In this document: positions 53,190 to 61,041 of the stretch, piece after piece
Position numbering within the stretch: the stretch's first letter is position 1
Layout: each line of letters begins with the position of its first letter
Assembly (NCBI RefSeq): GCF_000252125.1
Contig: NZ_AHKF01000020.1
Coordinates: forward strand, 216,188 to 280,187
DNA length: 64,000 bases
Direction of reading: 5' to 3'
DNA from: Flavobacterium frigoris PS1
GTDB taxonomy: Bacteria > Bacteroidota > Bacteroidia > Flavobacteriales > Flavobacteriaceae
Translations under genes and position numbers: made by a program
The notes under the pieces: generated by a model
Told to the model about the DNA's origin: nothing
The model's input: the letters and a program-made list of their open reading frames with translations, nothing else
The model's database searches: none

Positions 53190-54104
53190 TTACTCTTTAA
53201 TATACTTGGTAATAATGTACTGCGAAATGGGTTTTAATGGCTTACCATTTTCAGGATGAAAACCCGCCGCATTGAAATATTCAAGTTTGCTATCTTTTTT
53301 ACAATACCAGATTGCTGCTTTGTTTTTTTGAAAGAAAGGAGTTTTAAGACTTACCTCAATTTTTTTTAATTTCATTTCCTCTTCTATGATAGGTTTTATT
53401 TCGTTAATTATTCCAATTCCTTGAGTTGTACTGCTACAATCCACGATTTCATAATGGTCCATTTGCCATTGCATACACTGCTTTTTAGGAGCAATAAGCT
53501 CTTTCATTCCATAAGCTGAAACTGCAATAATTACTACCAACAAGAGTATTTTAAAAATTTGTTTTACAGAAATTGTTTTGTGCTGTATTTGCGACAAGGT
53601 ACTTTGTAATACAACCGTTCTTTTGACTGGATGCTCATGAATTATTATCGGTTCTTTCTTTTTTTCGTCAGTTGTGAAATCAGTGCTTTTATCGATAATA
53701 GCATAGGTTGTGTTTTCTTCTTTTCTAGCTGTTGTTGTGGTCCCAATTACTTTAATAAAACGGTTCAGTGGTCTTGGTTCATAGTTTACTAATACCGCTG
53801 CTAAATCAACTCCACTAATATCAGTTAAATCTGTTTCACCTTTAAAAAAAGTTTCTAGAGGTCTAAACTTATCTGTTTGTTTTTTTAATTCCTTGCTATT
53901 ATCTTCTTTAAAGTCAAAACCAAAAAAGTTACGAAAGATTAGAAAATCGTTATGATTTCCATTTCCTTTAAAATGAATATTACATAAGTCTCTAAGTTTT
54001 GCACGGGAAGGATTAATTAAAAAGCTACTATAATCCCCTGACTTTTCATCTTCATATTTTGCTTTAATAGCCTGCTTGTAATCTTCTAAAGTATTTTTTT
54101 TCAT
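53190..54104 (-). CDS. Unrecognised single-pass membrane protein (304 aa)
   Basis: No family recognised. The first ~190 residues are soluble and charged, with SGDYSSFLINPSRAKLRDLCNIHFKG and FGFDFKEDNSKELKKQTDKFRPLETFFKG. One transmembrane helix, FKILLLVVIIAVSAYGMKEL, lies at about 190-210. A ~95-residue C-terminal part has three cysteines (CMQWQMDHYEIVDCSS, WYCKKDSK), as expected of an exported domain stabilised by disulfides. The N-terminal part resembles a small regulatory or scaffold domain. The gene starts 12 bases after five phased ATTCC repeats. Similar proteins exist in other Flavobacterium genomes as far as I recall. Confidence 0.65.
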   Translation of the reverse strand: MKKNTLEDYKQAIKAKYEDEKSGDYSSFLINPSRAKLRDLCNIHFKGNGNHNDFLIFRNFFGFDFKEDNSKELKKQTDKFRPLETFFKGETDLTDISGVDLAAVLVNYEPRPLNRFIKVIGTTTTARKEENTTYAIIDKSTDFTTDEKKKEPIIIHEHPVKRTVVLQSTLSQIQHKTISVKQIFKILLLVVIIAVSAYGMKELIAPKKQCMQWQMDHYEIVDCSSTTQGIGIINEIKPIIEEEMKLKKIEVSLKTPFFQKNKAAIWYCKKDSKLEYFNAAGFHPENGKPLKPISQYIITKYIKE

Positions 54105-54422
54105 ACGCCTTTATTGGAATTAAGCGGAATCTTGTGGAATTATCGGAATCTTAGGAATTCCATATAAATACTCACTTAAAACCCACATTTCTTTGCTTCA
54201 GAATTAGTTACTGTCTTGACATGCATCAGAGACAAATGTACAAACTAGTTCTTATATAGTGATGCAGTAACAGTAGGGAATAATTTGTTGGGAAGTCAAT
54301 TCTTTCTCTACTGTTGCTGAGCACTAAACTTCCCGAACCAAAATACAACGGTATGGCCTTAATGGTATTCGAATCTATAATTCGGACGGCCTAACTCATG
54401 TCTAATTTTTAATTATAAGAAA
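54105..54422. other. 318-base gap with a phased repeat and no clear gene
   Basis: It divides the leftward 304-residue gene from the rightward lipoprotein gene. The left part holds five ATTCC repeats. The rest has no coding bias. GGGAAGT (54292-54298) and ACTTCCC (54329-54335) could pair over a long loop, but no function is apparent. Confidence 0.4.
54116..54161 (-). repeat. Five ATTCC direct repeats at 9-10-base spacing upstream of the 304-aa gene
   Basis: On the plus strand GGAAT begins at 54116, 54126, 54136, 54145 and 54154, i.e. about one helical turn apart. The gene on the minus strand starts at 54104. The array lies at its 5' end and could be an operator array or a region bound by a repeat-recognising protein. 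The outermost repeat extends to the palindrome GGAATTCC. Confidence 0.65.
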
Positions 54423-54656
54423 ATGAAAAAAAATGTTTTTATCGCTGTATTTACAGTGTGTGGTTTAGTTATGGTATCATGTTCAGCAGATACTGAAGAG
54501 CTAGGAAATCCAAGTCAAAATTCAGAAAGAATGGCGACTTCAAAACAAGATAATGGTTTGTTTTTTAAAAATGGAGATAGTATTATTAGCACAACCACAT
54601 CAGAATCTGGTGATGAAGGGGTTGATGATGGTACAATACTTCCTAAAAAACCCTAA
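54423..54656 (+). CDS. Small lipoprotein (77 aa) of unknown function
   Basis: A short exported lipoprotein: MKKNVFIAVFTVCGLVMVSCSAD has an evident lipobox (VSC). The mature ~57 residues are acidic and low in complexity (SESGDEGVDDGTILPKKP), with no cysteines beyond the lipid anchor and no predicted fold. It lies 56 bases before the TPR histidine kinase gene, in the same direction. In Flavobacterium, tiny lipoproteins of this style often precede TPR-kinase genes, which suggests a sensory or ligand role; that is inference. The ATG follows an A-rich leader (ATTATAAGAAA). Confidence 0.7.
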   Translation: MKKNVFIAVFTVCGLVMVSCSADTEELGNPSQNSERMATSKQDNGLFFKNGDSIISTTTSESGDEGVDDGTILPKKP

Positions 54657-54712
54657 AAAAAATTAAGAAGTGGTTATTTAGTAAATTACCATTATTTTGC
54701 TAAATTCGGGGA

Positions 54713-56671
54713 ATGAAATTTAACAGGTTTTATTCCCCTTTTTATATCCTCCTTTTTTGGGTATTTACTCTATCGTGCACTAAAAACAAAAGTTTGCCGT
54801 CACAGCAAGAAAAATCTTCTATAGATGCTATATACAGTTATTTGGAACTGAGTAAATCGGACTCTATTTCAACGGAAAAAAAATTAGTGTATATAGATAA
54901 GTCTTATCTACTAGCTAAAAAGTTAAATGTAGATTCTGTTATTTTCCAAACCATGAATAGAAAAGGGGAGTTGCTGAATCAGTACAACCCAGATATTGCT
55001 CTTCCTTTTTTAAGAGAATTTGAGGAATCAGCGAAAAATAAAAAAGACACTCTTAATATGGGGCATTCTTTTCTTAATCTTGCGGATTATTATTCCGCTA
55101 AGCAACAAGACAGTATTGCTTTCAGTTATTTCAATAAGTCCAAAATACAATTCGAATTAAAAAAAGACAGTAGTCTGGTGGTATATTCGTTATTAATGAT
55201 GTCAGATATCTTAAAGAGCAAAGACGATTATTATGATATGGAGGCTGTGAATACAGAAGCATTAAGCTTTATCAACCAGACGAATAGAAATTACAATTAC
55301 AGCTGTGTTTATAATAACTTAGGAATTTCCTTAAAGGAAACCTATGACTATAAAAAATCTTTGGGTTATTATAAAAAAGCAAAACAATATGCTGAAGATG
55401 AATTTACCAGAGTAATTATTGATAATAATATAGCATCCGTTTTCATTTTAAATAAAGAATATCAAAAAGCGATTGGATTATTATCAAAATTGGAAGGGAC
55501 AAATAGTGAAATAGTTAGTGAACGGATCAAATCTAACATATTGAATAATTTAGGTTTGGCTTACTTTAAAGTGAATGATTCCCGCGCACTTGGCTATTAC
55601 TTTAAAGCCTTAAGCATTAGGGAAGATCAAAGGGATGAATACGGTTTAATTGGAAGTTACATTCAATTGGCAAACTATTACAAATCAAAAGAGGATAATT
55701 TACTTGCTAAAAAATATGCACTAAAAGCATATGAAAACGCATCAAAAATGAAGAGTATTGATGAGCGGCTTGATGCACTTCAAATATTAGTAAATAGCAG
55801 TGCCGAAAATGAATCGAGAGCTTTTTCAGCGTCTCATTTTAGATTAAACGACAGTATTTCTGAAGTACGACAAAGAAACAAAAATCAGTTTGCCAATATC
55901 AGATATGATTTTAGCAACCAAAAAGAACAAAACCAAAGACTATCGACTCAAAAGGCAGAAACCACTCTACTATTGGAAAAACAGAAAAATAGTACGCTTC
56001 TGATGTATTTTGTAATATTATTTTTGCTAGGGCTTACTGTTGTAATTATTAATTTTTTAAATAGTAAAAGCAAAAAAGAAAAAATCAGAGTGTCCTATGA
56101 TACCGAGACTCGAATTTCCAAAAAACTTCATGATGAATTGGCAAATGACGTTTACCATGCGATGACTTTTGCGGAAACGCAGGATTTATCGGCACTAAGT
56201 AATAAAGAAATGCTACTTAAGGATTTGGATAATATTTATTCTAGAACACGAAATATTTCCAAAGAAAATAGTTTGATTGATACTGGACAAGATTTTGTAC
56301 CAAGTCTCAGGGATATGATGTCGAATTACGGTAATCATGAGGTGAATATTATAGTCAACGGTCTTGATGTATTACAGAATACGACTGTGGAAACAAACAA
56401 GAAGATTACGGTTTATCGTATCCTTCAGGAGTTGCTCGTTAACATGAAGAAGCACAGTCAATGCAGTTTAGTCGTGATTACTTTTAAAAAGATAGACAAG
56501 AATATGATTGTAGAATACACTGATAACGGTATTGGAGTAGCAATACAGCAAATAAACTTAAAGAGTGGACTGCTGAACGTAGAAAATCGGATAAAGGCCA
56601 TAGAAGGAACACTTACTTTTGACAATGCGATTCAAAAAGGATTTAAAGTTAGAATTGAGTTTCCTGTTTAG
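54713..56671 (+). CDS. TPR-domain sensor histidine kinase (HisKA_3-type)
   Basis: A 652-residue lipoprotein or membrane kinase: signal with SC lipobox near residue 20 (LSCTKN), TPR-like repeats (about 90-370, e.g. NNLGISLKETYDYKKSLGYYKKAK), a coiled linker, one transmembrane helix near 425-445, and a short kinase core. The phospho-His is His473 in ISKKLHDELANDVYHA, the form seen in NarL-family kinases. The HATPase part has QELLVNMKKHSQCS and the GIGVAIQQINLKSGLLNVENR region. A LuxR/NarL-type response regulator would be expected next, but the following gene is a convergent, unrelated one, so the partner is missing here. Confidence 0.9.
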   Translation: MKFNRFYSPFYILLFWVFTLSCTKNKSLPSQQEKSSIDAIYSYLELSKSDSISTEKKLVYIDKSYLLAKKLNVDSVIFQTMNRKGELLNQYNPDIALPFLREFEESAKNKKDTLNMGHSFLNLADYYSAKQQDSIAFSYFNKSKIQFELKKDSSLVVYSLLMMSDILKSKDDYYDMEAVNTEALSFINQTNRNYNYSCVYNNLGISLKETYDYKKSLGYYKKAKQYAEDEFTRVIIDNNIASVFILNKEYQKAIGLLSKLEGTNSEIVSERIKSNILNNLGLAYFKVNDSRALGYYFKALSIREDQRDEYGLIGSYIQLANYYKSKEDNLLAKKYALKAYENASKMKSIDERLDALQILVNSSAENESRAFSASHFRLNDSISEVRQRNKNQFANIRYDFSNQKEQNQRLSTQKAETTLLLEKQKNSTLLMYFVILFLLGLTVVIINFLNSKSKKEKIRVSYDTETRISKKLHDELANDVYHAMTFAETQDLSALSNKEMLLKDLDNIYSRTRNISKENSLIDTGQDFVPSLRDMMSNYGNHEVNIIVNGLDVLQNTTVETNKKITVYRILQELLVNMKKHSQCSLVVITFKKIDKNMIVEYTDNGIGVAIQQINLKSGLLNVENRIKAIEGTLTFDNAIQKGFKVRIEFPV

Positions 56672-56823
56672 AAGGGTTTATTAAATTATTAAAGAGGATT
56701 GTTTTTGGAGACATCGACAATATAGTTTTATTTAAGCGTGATTAATAAAAAAAGAGCCTAAACTAGAGTAATAGAATAACAGATGGTATATTGAGGAAAT
56801 AGGTAGAAGAATTACCAAACCTC

Positions 56824-57819
56824 CTAGTTTCCTTTTACTCGGTTCGCTATTTTTAAAAGCAGACGCTTTCCGTCTCTTTTGCTTTTTGGAACTTCAACTG
56901 CTTTTAATTCAGATTCTGTTGTAATAAATTTATAGCTAAAAGCAAATTGAGGATTTTTGGGATTGTCATTTAATAGACCAAAACGCAAATCATTGAAGTA
57001 TAAAGATTTGTTTTTTTGAGAGATGATATACCATCCCTCACTAGCTTTCTTTAGTTTTTCAAAATCTGAATTCCCTTTTAATTGCGCTTCTAAAGCTTTG
57101 TTCTTGTTGTAAGCAGTAAGAGTAATCGCTTGGCTATCTAATAGGGAATAGTCAGCTAATAAATAACTATCTGGTGTCGCTACGTTGGCATTCCATAAAA
57201 TTATATTGAAAGCTGTGGGTTTTACTATAATCTCAGAATAATGGATTCCTTGTTTATTCAATGCTTTTTCAAATTGGTTTAATGCATATAGTTTTATAAA
57301 ACAAGATAAAAGTAGATAGGAACTACTGATAATTAATCCTTTAGTTATGTATTTTTTGCGAATTGCAGTATCTTTTGTTTTCCATACCACTATCAAAGAG
57401 ATGACAAGCGGAATAGTGTAGAGTGGATCTACTACAAAGATTGTTTTTAGTGCAAACCGATAGTCTAAAGGCCATAGAATTTGTGTACCCCAAGAAGTGA
57501 ACATATCTAATATTACATGGGTAAATAAACACCAAAAAACCATAGTAGAGGCGCGAAGGAAGTTGATCCTGTTTTTTTCTGTTTTTGATATCATCCAACC
57601 TAAAACTGGAGAGAGAAATAAAAAGAGAAAAAGGGAGTGGCTGATGCCTCGGTGAATTAGGACAGCATTTACAGGATCTAAAAATAAACCAACCACAACA
57701 TCTAAGTCGGGAATAGTTCCTAAAACCGAACCATATAAAATCGTTTTGTTTTTAAGTTTTTTGCCTGCAAATATTTCAGCTACGGCAATTCCTAAAGCTA
57801 TTTGAGTAAAAGAGTCCAT
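56824..57819 (-). CDS. YdjM/YbcI-type membrane-bound metal-dependent hydrolase
   Basis: A 331-residue inner-membrane protein. The N-terminal domain carries MDSFTQIALGIAVAEIF and the metal-type motifs GTIPDLDVVVGLF, RGISHSLF and FTHVILDMFTSWGTQILWPL, which match the YdjM/LexA-regulated hydrolase family. Several transmembrane helices follow, and the C-terminal ~140 residues look soluble. The start is set at the ATG at 57819; a TTG 18 bases upstream adds six hydrophobic residues. The physiological substrate is unknown. It converges with the TPR kinase. Confidence 0.85.
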   Translation of the reverse strand: MDSFTQIALGIAVAEIFAGKKLKNKTILYGSVLGTIPDLDVVVGLFLDPVNAVLIHRGISHSLFLFLFLSPVLGWMISKTEKNRINFLRASTMVFWCLFTHVILDMFTSWGTQILWPLDYRFALKTIFVVDPLYTIPLVISLIVVWKTKDTAIRKKYITKGLIISSSYLLLSCFIKLYALNQFEKALNKQGIHYSEIIVKPTAFNIILWNANVATPDSYLLADYSLLDSQAITLTAYNKNKALEAQLKGNSDFEKLKKASEGWYIISQKNKSLYFNDLRFGLLNDNPKNPQFAFSYKFITTESELKAVEVPKSKRDGKRLLLKIANRVKGN

Positions 57820-57889
57820 AAGACAAAAGTAAATCAAATATTATCTATACGATGTGATTATAGCTTTGCAATTTTAGATAAAAAGCATA

Positions 57890-57920
57890 AAAAAACCCCA
57901 ACATCTGTTGGGGTTTTGTG
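57890..57920 (-). terminator. Strong leftward terminator in the 58-kb gap
   Basis: AAAACCCCAACA pairs with TGTTGGGGTTTT around a three-base loop. Read leftward it is followed by seven T residues. The nearest gene it could end is far to the right (copper ATPase stop at 58488), so it may be left over from a lost gene. Confidence 0.85.
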
Positions 57921-57931
57921 ACCTTGACTGA

Positions 57932-58175
57932 ACAATTTACAAACCATTTTATGCAGGATTTGAAGAAGTTGGCTATGTGGAATCCATTTTAGCAAATAAG
58001 AATTTGTCCTTAATTATAAGTAAAGTGTCTAGTATTAAATAGTCGATACAGATTTTTACAAAAAAAATATTTAGATGAAACAGTCTTAAATTTGATTTGG
58101 CGTAAATATAAAAGTAGATCTAAAGTTTATTGTAAAGATTTTAAAATTCCTTTAGGATTTGATCTGGATTCTTAA
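57932..58175 (+). pseudogene. Possible frameshifted gene remnant
   Basis: A plus-strand frame at 57932-58042 reads TIYKPFYAGFEEVGYVESIL and ends at TAG. Directly overlapping it, a different frame from about 58016 to 58175 reads RYRFLQKKYLDETVLNLIWR and ends at TAA. Both stretches have balanced, protein-like composition and lack a start codon, as if one gene had decayed through frameshifts. The family is not recognised, although the first part recalls the end of an acetyltransferase-like domain. Chance is possible at these lengths. Confidence 0.3.
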
Positions 58176-58193
58176 TTTTTTACGCGTGTAAAA

Positions 58194-58283
58194 TTAGCAT
58201 GTCCAGTACATCACCATAACTACAAAACACACAACAATCAACCTAGAGTGGCCGTAGTACTTTTTTGCAGTTTTGGTATTCAT
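58194..58283 (-). CDS. Candidate small membrane peptide (29 aa)
   Basis: ATG to TAA encodes a peptide with a basic N-terminus (MNTKTAKKYYGHSR) and a hydrophobic stretch LIVVCFVVMVMYW, matching a short single-pass membrane peptide. There is a T-rich, not A-rich, stretch upstream, which weakens the case. No homologue is recognised. Confidence 0.3.
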   Translation of the reverse strand: MNTKTAKKYYGHSRLIVVCFVVMVMYWTC

Positions 58284-58487
58284 AAAAAAAACTGACAAAT
58301 AGCTGTGGGCATTGTTTCTTCTTTTTATAGTGACATACGGGGAAGCTGATTTTCGATTTTAATTTTGTTGTTGGTTACATTTCTAAAAATTTACTACTGC
58401 ATTACTCTTTGTGCCCAAAGTTTATTGGGTTCACGTTTATATCACATGGTTAATCAATCAAAAACCAGATTTAAGAGATTGTCTTTG

Positions 58488-60614
58488 TTATTTCTTATTA
58501 ATTTGCTTTTTTAGCAATTGTGCATTAACGGCTACAATAACAGTACTTAAGCTCATAAAAACAGCGCCAACCGCAGGACCTAAAACGAATCCAGACGAAT
58601 ACAATACGCCTGCTGCAAGAGGAATGGTTACTACATTATAAGCTGTAGCCCATAGTAGATTTTGAATCATCTTACGGTAGGTTGCCTTACCAAACAAAAT
58701 TAGATTAGCGATATCTTGTGGGTTACTGTTCACCAAGATAATATCAGCAGTTTCAGCGGCTACATCCGTACCAGAACCTACTGCAATCCCCACATTAGCT
58801 TGTGCTAGGGCAGGGGCATCATTGACGCCATCACCTGTCATAGCGACAAACTCTTTCTTGCTTTGTAAATCTTTTACGATCTCTACTTTTTGATGGGGCA
58901 AAACTTCAGAAAAATAGCCATCTAAGCCTAGTTTATCACTTACGGATTTAGCAGTAATCTCATTATCTCCTGTAGCCATAAATACTTTAATGTTGTTCTT
59001 TTTAAATGTTTTGATGGCTTCAAAGGATTCTGGGCGGATTTCATCTGCTAGAGCGATATAACCAGCCAGTTTTCCATCAATTAATACAAACACCACCGTT
59101 TCTGCGGCATCGCTGTAGGCGTCTTCTGGAATCGTTATTTTTTCGTCTTTTAAATAACCTGGACTTACCACTTTTACTCGTTTTCCGTCCACATCTGCTT
59201 CCACGCCTTTACCGGTAATAGCATTGAAATTTTCAGGTTTTGGTATCGTTACCTTATTTTCTTTTACTTTTTTAATAATTCCAACGGCTATAGGATGTTC
59301 TGAACTTTGTTCTAACGCACTTGCAAGTCGTAGCACTTCATCTGAAGTGTATTTTTCATCAACGGATTCAATACGGGTAACTCCAAAATCTCCCTTGGTC
59401 AATGTTCCGGTTTTATCAAATAGGAGTAAGGTTATTTTTCTTGATTCTTCGAATGCCGTCCTGTTGCGAATCAACAAACCATTCTGAGCAGAAACTGCCG
59501 TTGAAATAGCCACTACCAAGGGAATGGCTAAGCCTAAAGCATGCGGACAAGCGATAACCATTACGGTAACCATTCTCTCCAAGGCAAAAACAAAGGGAAA
59601 ACCCAAAATAAGCCATACTGCTAAAGTTGCAAAACCAATAGATAGCGCTATATAGGTAAGCCATTTTGCCGCTCTGTCTGAAAGATTTTGCATTTTAGAT
59701 TTAGTTTTCTGCGCCTCTTCCACCATCTTAATAACCTTACTCAAATAACTGTCCTTTCCCGTGTGTACAACTGTCACTTTCAACGAACCATTTCCATTGA
59801 TGGAACCTCCAATTACCTTGTCATTTAGTTCCTTTTTTACCGGTTTTGACTCGCCCGTAAGCATGGATTCATTTAAATAACTAGATCCCTCTAGAATAAC
59901 GCCATCTGCCGGTATTTTTTCACCAGGTTTTATTAAAATAACATCGCCTTTCAGTAAATTTTCTAATTTTATATCAACTATTTTATCACCTTCAACGCGA
60001 TGCGCATCAGCAGGCATCATACTTACTAATAATTGTAAAGCTTTGGAAGCTCCTAGTACACTTTTCATTTCGATCCAATGCCCCAAGAGCATTATGGCTA
60101 TTAATGTAGCCAGTTCCCAAAAGAAGTCTACTCCTTTTAAACCAAAAACTGTTGCAGAACTATAAAAATAGGCGACACTTATGGCCATTGCTATCAAGGT
60201 CATCATTCCTGGAGCTCCTTTTTTTACTTCTCCTACAAAGCCTTTTAGAAAAGGCCATCCCCCATAAAAATAAACGATGGTTGAAAGAGCAAATAGGATA
60301 TATGGATTTCCTGGGAGTAAGTAATGATAACCCAGTAAGTCCTGTATCATTGGAGAAATAATCAAGATCGGGATCGTTAGTACGATTACTAACCAGAAGC
60401 GTTTTTTAAAATCGGCTATCATCATTTTATGGTGATCGTGCCCTTCCATTCCCATGGGGATACTACTATGATCCATTTTTGAGTGATCCATCTTAGTATG
60501 GTCCTCTTTGGTCATATCCATTTTTGAGTGATCCATCTTAGCATGTTCCTCTTTGGTCATATCCATCTTTGAATGATCCATTTCTTTATTCTCGTGCTCT
60601 TCGTGATTTTCCAT
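58488..60614 (-). CDS. Copper-translocating P-type ATPase, CPH type (CopB-like)
   Basis: A 708-residue P1B-ATPase exporting copper or silver across the inner membrane. Instead of cysteine metal-binding domains, the N-terminus is His/Met-rich (residues 1-66, repeated MDHSKMDMTKE). The membrane motif is Cys356-Pro-His358 in ACPHALGLAIPLV, marking the P1B-3 (CopB) group. The phosphorylated Asp400 is in LLFDKTGTLTKG, with TGES in MLTGESKP, HP in SEHPIAVGI, and GDGVNDAPALAQANVGIAVG near the end. Substrate choice between Cu+ and Cu2+ cannot be read from sequence. No copper regulator or chaperone gene adjoins it. Confidence 0.94.
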   Translation of the reverse strand: MENHEEHENKEMDHSKMDMTKEEHAKMDHSKMDMTKEDHTKMDHSKMDHSSIPMGMEGHDHHKMMIADFKKRFWLVIVLTIPILIISPMIQDLLGYHYLLPGNPYILFALSTIVYFYGGWPFLKGFVGEVKKGAPGMMTLIAMAISVAYFYSSATVFGLKGVDFFWELATLIAIMLLGHWIEMKSVLGASKALQLLVSMMPADAHRVEGDKIVDIKLENLLKGDVILIKPGEKIPADGVILEGSSYLNESMLTGESKPVKKELNDKVIGGSINGNGSLKVTVVHTGKDSYLSKVIKMVEEAQKTKSKMQNLSDRAAKWLTYIALSIGFATLAVWLILGFPFVFALERMVTVMVIACPHALGLAIPLVVAISTAVSAQNGLLIRNRTAFEESRKITLLLFDKTGTLTKGDFGVTRIESVDEKYTSDEVLRLASALEQSSEHPIAVGIIKKVKENKVTIPKPENFNAITGKGVEADVDGKRVKVVSPGYLKDEKITIPEDAYSDAAETVVFVLIDGKLAGYIALADEIRPESFEAIKTFKKNNIKVFMATGDNEITAKSVSDKLGLDGYFSEVLPHQKVEIVKDLQSKKEFVAMTGDGVNDAPALAQANVGIAVGSGTDVAAETADIILVNSNPQDIANLILFGKATYRKMIQNLLWATAYNVVTIPLAAGVLYSSGFVLGPAVGAVFMSLSTVIVAVNAQLLKKQINKK
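60492..60581 (-). repeat. In-frame 45-base tandem repeat in the copper ATPase N-terminus
   Basis: Two 15-residue units, MDHSKMDMTKEEHAK (residues 12-26) and MDHSKMDMTKEDHTK (27-41), followed by a partial third MDHSKMDHSS (42-51). The DNA repeat invites slippage, so unit number may vary between strains. Confidence 0.85.
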
Positions 60615-60733
60615 ATTTCGGTCTTTTTATTCTATTTTTATTTGAATGCTTAAGGTAAAGTTTCTTTAAAAGTTCACTTATTAGTAGAGCTAGCTTATCG
60701 TTATCGTACCTGAATGAGTTTTAAATTATTTAT

Positions 60734-61036
60734 TTAATGTTTCATCTTCAGTTTTTGTATCATTTTTTCATTCAAGTTTTCACTGTATACTCCATAGGCA
60801 TCGACTAATAAACCCTTAATTCCATTTTTAGACGAAATTGCATATAAAATACTGTTATCGTCTGTACTACTCATTCCTTCAAACCGATAAAATTCATCTA
60901 CCTCAAAATCTTCTGGATGAATTTCAATGGAAATTGAAGCACATTTAATACAATCCTGATGTAAATTGAAATCGTAGGTATAACCGTTACTTATTAAATC
61001 ATTAATTGCCTCTGAAAGTGTGTCGTAATTTTTCAT
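60734..61036 (-). CDS. Small conserved protein (homologs mislabelled 'PRPP synthetase')
   Basis: A 100-residue acidic protein, MKNYDTLSEAINDLISNGYTYDFNLHQDCI at the start and ILYAISSKNGIKGLLVDAYGVYSEN later. The alpha/beta pattern is compact and conserved in Bacteroidota as I recall, where it is sometimes named phosphoribosylpyrophosphate synthetase; it has none of that enzyme's motifs and is one third its size. It lies 5 bases after the preceding hypothetical gene's stop, so it is likely co-transcribed. Function unknown. Confidence 0.75.
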   Translation of the reverse strand: MKNYDTLSEAINDLISNGYTYDFNLHQDCIKCASISIEIHPEDFEVDEFYRFEGMSSTDDNSILYAISSKNGIKGLLVDAYGVYSENLNEKMIQKLKMKH

Positions 61037-61041
61037 TTTTT

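Larger units (their letters stand above)
57840..58487. other. 648-base region without an annotated gene; decayed coding sequence likely
   Basis: Between two minus-strand genes. It holds a strong leftward terminator, a frameshifted coding-like stretch on the plus strand, a candidate 29-codon frame on the minus strand, and AT-rich sequence. No transposase or tRNA is evident. Confidence 0.5.

Noticed and set aside
54340..54410. TTCGAATC-type motif resembling a tRNA T-loop.
   Set aside because: The flanking bases do not pair into a T-stem, and no acceptor stem or anticodon arm could be drawn.
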